From the NCBI GenBank assembly GCA_016165875.1, contig JABBOT010000001.1, positions 35,767,011-35,831,010 of the forward strand: a stretch of 64,000 nucleotides of DNA. The letters are read 5' to 3'. The notes under the pieces were generated by a model that ran no database searches, was not told where the DNA came from, and saw only the letters and a list, made by a program, of their open reading frames with translations. Within the stretch, counting starts at the first letter, position 1. Each line of letters begins with the position of its first letter. This DNA comes from Acanthopleura granulata (Eukaryota > Mollusca > Polyplacophora > Chitonida > Chitonidae). Made by a program: the position numbers and the translations under genes. Positions 59,571-64,000 of this stretch are shown in pieces.

Positions 59571-62500
59571 CACCTTTGCTGAATTTTACAACTGTTGGTT
59601 TATTCTTTCCTCACTGTATTGGACACTTGTAAAGAAACACATATTTTTCAGTTTAATGGGTTTTACACTTCGCGGGTAATACACAATCTGTGTTATGGAC
59701 CGATGATGTCTTCTGAAATTGAACTTCTACCTTGACCTGAAAAGGGTTTATATTCGTAAAAATAATATCTATAGGTGAAAATAGCCCCTTTAACCCGGAT
59801 TCAGGAGTGTATAAGCATTAAATTTTAATATGCATCAAGATGGTGCCTTTATGAACAGTTGTAACCAAAGCGAGGCTTGGATACCTACATTTGTACCTAC
59901 TGGACGTCATACCCAGAATATCGACTGTCCTCCCTATATCACTGAAAATCGAGGACGGCATGTCGCATTTCTGGCTTCATTTACAATTTATGTATTATTT
60001 CTAATATATACCTTTCCGTTGTTTATCACCGGTATTTACTTGATCCTTTGATCCGATGAGTCAAGTTGCATTTTTAGTAACAAATTGGTAAACCAGTAGA
60101 CGAAATCGTTAGGCCCAACTAGTCAGCAAACGGCACAAAGGACTAATTATCAGGCGGTCAATTAGTATGTCATCTGGTTAATGACGCAGCTAGATAGAAT
60201 ATCTGTTGTCACTCATTTACAAAATGATCCCTCCAGGTTTTTGTCCGTTAATCAACCAAGAATATAAGAACAGTGACAAGAAGTTGGTCCCGCAGTCAAT
60301 CTTCTTCCTCGTCATCCATTGGTCGATGTTTTTAATGTGGAGCGAATAAGTTGGTCGGGCAGTCATCAATTTCTCAGTCATAAGACCATCCACTCACTCA
60401 TTCGGTCAGATACACGAAACTCACACGTGCAGATAAACAAATCAGATTTGCCTTGAAGTGTAGAATATAGAATGGTCAATCCGTCAGTCTGTTAATCAGT
60501 CAATACGGCACACTACACCTACTCTTCTCATCAGCCTAAAATAATCGATCCTCGAAAACTTGGTCGAATGGAATCTTCCAGGCGTGCTGTCAACCTTAAT
60601 CACGCTCCGTTTGAATACCTCTGTGTGAATTCCTTGCCTTTGTGTCTGGTTTCGGAGTGGTCAAAAGGCCGGACAGGATCCCGGGGGCGACTGGCATAGT
60701 GGTCAAGACAACTGCCTGTTATATGACCAGTGAGAATGAAGATTAATGAATCCATTATTGTGGACGGGGCAGCCCAATAAGACGGTAACGTGACAGCTCT
60801 CTCTATTCGCGAGCTAATCGAACGGCGGGATATTTGCTGGGGCATGAAAGCCACTTTATCAATACTACTTAATTGAATTGTGTCTATCAAGGAATATACC
60901 CCTTAGATTTACTTCAGTGGAACTCTTTGAAGGTCACGGGGAACTAATATTGCTGCTATTACGAAGTTTCTTCAGATATTAAATTTTTATTGATTTTATT
61001 GAAAGGTACTTTCTAGATTAAATAAATCAGGGACACTACAAACATATCAGTTCAAGCATGCAATGTTAAAACCATTTTTGCTTCTTTCAAGAAGTTCTCA
61101 TGGCACCGAAAGAGGTTTTTTTTTCCGAAAAAAATGTGCTTTTACCATAGTTATGCTCAGCTGAGTATGGTTTTTAATGTGGGATAAGATTGAAGAAGTG
61201 AAGGGGTAAAACTGGCAGAGAATTACACTTGAAAAAAAGTTGTCGCCTCCACCTCTCTTTTAGAATTCATATGGTAATCTGGGACCTACAAATTACATGT
61301 ACACAAGCTTTACTCACCTAGATTCTCACGGCACAGTGTGTAACTTACCTCGCTACCATGGGCCTTCGTCTTGCTATATTGTCCTGGGAAAGAGAAGAAG
61401 TTTCGGAGGAAACTCTCTCCCACTCTTTGCGGAATGATATGCCTATAAATATGAGCATGTGTTCTTTGGCTTATTAGGACAGTAGCTGACAGGTTACTCG
61501 ATTGACAGATTGTTTTAGACGGGGCCATTTCTTGACCTGTTGATTAGGATTTTCATTGACTGCCAGACTGCCAGCAATAGGTATATAGGGTCAAAAATGC
61601 TCTGAAGAAATCTGCAGAGGTCTGAACGTTGGTAGAAACATGCACTGACGAGCAGAGCTATACACACAAAGGCACAAGGGTACATTTGCGAAATTTTCCG
61701 AATGTTTGCAGGTAAACCAAACTGAAATACACAATCAAATCATACCGTCTTTCGATACGCCGATATACGACCCAAGGGTGTGGGTCATTTATCATAAAAA
61801 ACACGCTGATTGCCCATATAGTCAAGTACGTTGAGTGGTCAACAGGAAAACTGTTTCTGAGAGTTCTGTTGATGTTAGAATGGCGTTTTCTTTTTAGCCT
61901 TACATTTGGAAAATATGATGATATCCTCCTGGGAAATATCAGTTCCATGTATTACATTTTATAACATTATATTCTTGTTGAAAGATTGTGAAATATACTG
62001 ACTGGGAAATTGGAACATAAGTATGTAGATCCATCCTGTTTGTTTTAATTTTGGTAATTTATTTCATTACTTTATTGTTGTGTAGCATCTTGCCCAAGAT
62101 TTTTTATTTTTGCGATGGCGGCCAATTTCATTGGTGGAGGCTAAGCCACCGACCTTTGGCAAGCTACTGGCATGGACAATATGTAAATGGTTACAAATCC
62201 ATGGCCGAAAAAAAAGACGTTCGACAAGACAAGATTAAGACTTTACATCTCGCGTATTAGAAAAGCAAATGTTTGTCGAAACGTGGCAAAAAAAAATGTT
62301 CGACCGATCGACAAAGATACCGATGGACATTCTGGGGAATAGGCCTACGATAACAGAAGATGATGTAAATGGCATAACAACGCTAATTTGCAATCCTGCA
62401 AGAAACCAATACGGTGCACCCAATAGTTAGAGAAGAGACCCCGGCTGCCACCATTAAGTGACAACGTTCACAAGCAGACGGCAATCGTCTGAGACAGACG

Positions 62501-63419
62501 AGCTAAATGAAGCAATGAATGGCCGCTGCACTTGGCAGACATGTGCATCGATGAGCTGTATTGGCTACCACTTAGGGGGGCACTTTTCCGAGCGAATACT
62601 GAGCCGATTTGAAATGGAGATGCGGGGGCCACCGGGAAACGGACCAGCTTTGTAACTTAGGAGAAATACATGTATGAAGCTATGCAAACTGCACCCCGAG
62701 GATCAGTGGGTTAAATATCTTGTGTAGATTTTGATTTCATAGGTTCTCCGTGAGGGTCAGAAATTAGAACCTGGTCTTGAAATAGGGATCGAGGTGTGCC
62801 TTTTGGCTGAGCATCGCTTGGGAGAGTGTCAGAAATGTAATATTAACGCCGCAGCTGTTGCGCCGCCATAGACGTCGAGATGCCGCCATTGCTAGACACT
62901 CTGACTGGCGTGAGTTATTAAACACGATCATTGCCGGATTAGGCTAGACTTCGGGTTCAGTATCGATTTAGCGCACATTTTCATGGATCGCTCAACCGGT
63001 AATATTTGCATTCAGCAAGGTTGAGGGCTTTTCTTCCATTGCCACGAGGAGACACAGGCAACATTATTGTATACCGTATTTAAATCTCATACCTCAAATT
63101 CAGGACAATCAAAATTGCTACAGTTTTTTTTTATTTCAGCGATCAGACCAATCTAGGTTAGCACTTCCGGAATTTCTATCAATTTTATCAGCCAGTTTAA
63201 CTGCAAATTCACAAATATCTCATTTCATACTAAAATGAATGCTTTTATTCATCCTCAAGACTTTTTTTCCTAATATCAAAACCTCCAAATGACTGTATTT
63301 TGATCAAAGACTATGCACGCATTTTTGGACATCATAACAAGTTGCCTGTAACTTTCATTATCATTGGTGCAAGAGGCATTATAAACGGTTACTATTGAAG
63401 CATTTGCATTACAGTTAAA
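59571..63419. other. Downstream of GABBR2, no gene recognised
   Basis: Short frames only; the largest, 96 codons, are on the minus strand. A stretch at 60110-60510 repeats words like gtcagt and cagtcaat without a fixed period. The next gene is not visible. Confidence 0.55.
60680..60750 (+). repeat. Weak tRNA-like segment
   Basis: actggcatagtggtcaaga looks like a D-arm/A-box, followed by a possible anticodon arm (ctgcctgttatatgaccag), but there is no convincing B-box or acceptor stem. Probably a SINE remnant. Confidence 0.22.
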
Positions 63420-63690
63420 ATTTATTTATTTCTTTATTGGATTGGTCTTTTACGACATACTCAAGAATATTTCACTTATACGACGGCGGCCAGCATTATG
63501 GTGGGAGGAAACTGGGCACAGCCAGGCGGAAACCCACGACCATTCCCAGGTTGCTGACAGACTTTCCCACGTACGGCCGAAGAGGAAGCCAGCCTGAGCT
63601 GGACTTGAACTCACAGCGACGACATTAGTGGGAGGCTTTTGGGTCATTGCGCTGCAATAGCGCCGACTGAGCCACGGAGGCCCCCATACA
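63420..63690 (-). repeat. tRNA-derived SINE, full length (family A)
   Basis: Reverse-oriented copy: tail tttatttctttattgg, then tactcaagaatatttcac, acgacggcggccagca, gactttcccacgtacggc, and the tRNA-like head gcgccgactgagccacgg. Well preserved, therefore probably young. Short open frames here are translations of the SINE. Confidence 0.88.
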
Positions 63691-64000
63691 GTTAAAATGA
63701 AAACCTAACTAAATTTACCAGAGTCCGATTCTCACTGGTTACATGTGACCATTTGACAACTATCACACTGTTGTTACTGCTCTGGACTTATTCCCTATGC
63801 CGTGTTTTTTATATAGTCCTTCCTATTAGTATGTGTCGGCACAGTCGATATCAATCAATGTGAACCATAAAAATGGAGATGTTCAAAGAGGATCAGTGCG
63901 TGCCTTTAGGACCGAATACCCAGTCTAGTCAATTGACCGCGCTCAACGAATCATGTCCTTGATAAAGAACTCGATCTGACAAGAAATTCTTAGATATATT
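63691..64000. other. Unassigned end of window
   Basis: Nothing recognised after the SINE at 63420-63690. Confidence 0.5.

Overview
The window is animal nuclear DNA, AT-rich and intron-dominated. It most likely comes from a mollusc. The evidence is a spliced GABA-B receptor gene with GT-AG introns, together with many copies of tRNA-derived SINEs whose body and tail (a gtgaaatattcttgagta-type motif, then a ggcgttaaacaccaatcaaat-type motif, then an AAATA tail) I associate with bivalve and gastropod genomes. Species and class cannot be fixed from the sequence.

One gene can be reconstructed with confidence: a GABA-B receptor subunit 2 (GABBR2-like), on the + strand, from 20938 to 58985. I placed 20 exons plus one duplicated exon and one candidate cassette exon. 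All reading-frame phases match across the splice junctions, and the joined coding sequence is an exact multiple of three (1,343-1,344 residues in the window, depending on which exon 3 is used). The part present runs from the middle of the first lobe of the extracellular Venus-flytrap domain, through seven membrane helices and a cytoplasmic coiled coil, to an unusually long acidic tail. The exons for the signal peptide and start of lobe 1 were not found. They are probably upstream of the window.

Layout: 1-20937 is upstream sequence or an upstream intron with SINEs, a 38-bp minisatellite at 6762-6965, a MITE-like element at 9761-9981 and weak minus-strand coding signals near 8.0-8.5 and 17.2-17.3 kb. 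Exon 1 is at 20938-21075. A 17.1-kb intron (21076-38181) carries a 43-bp satellite array, a 150-bp repeat and a 127-bp repeat. Exons 2-19 lie compactly between 38182 and 55060. The last intron (55061-57627) holds a candidate cassette exon and a dense cluster of ACTAAC motifs. The 1.36-kb terminal exon ends at 58985, with a polyadenylation signal at 59545. From 59600 to 64000 there are only repeats and unassigned sequence.

The most interesting signals are: (a) two adjacent homologous exons (39034-39132 and 39550-39651) coding for the same piece of the extracellular domain, which look like alternative exons; and (b) a 3' end able to make three different receptor tails, beside an ACTAAC cluster that resembles binding sites for STAR/Quaking-type splicing regulators.
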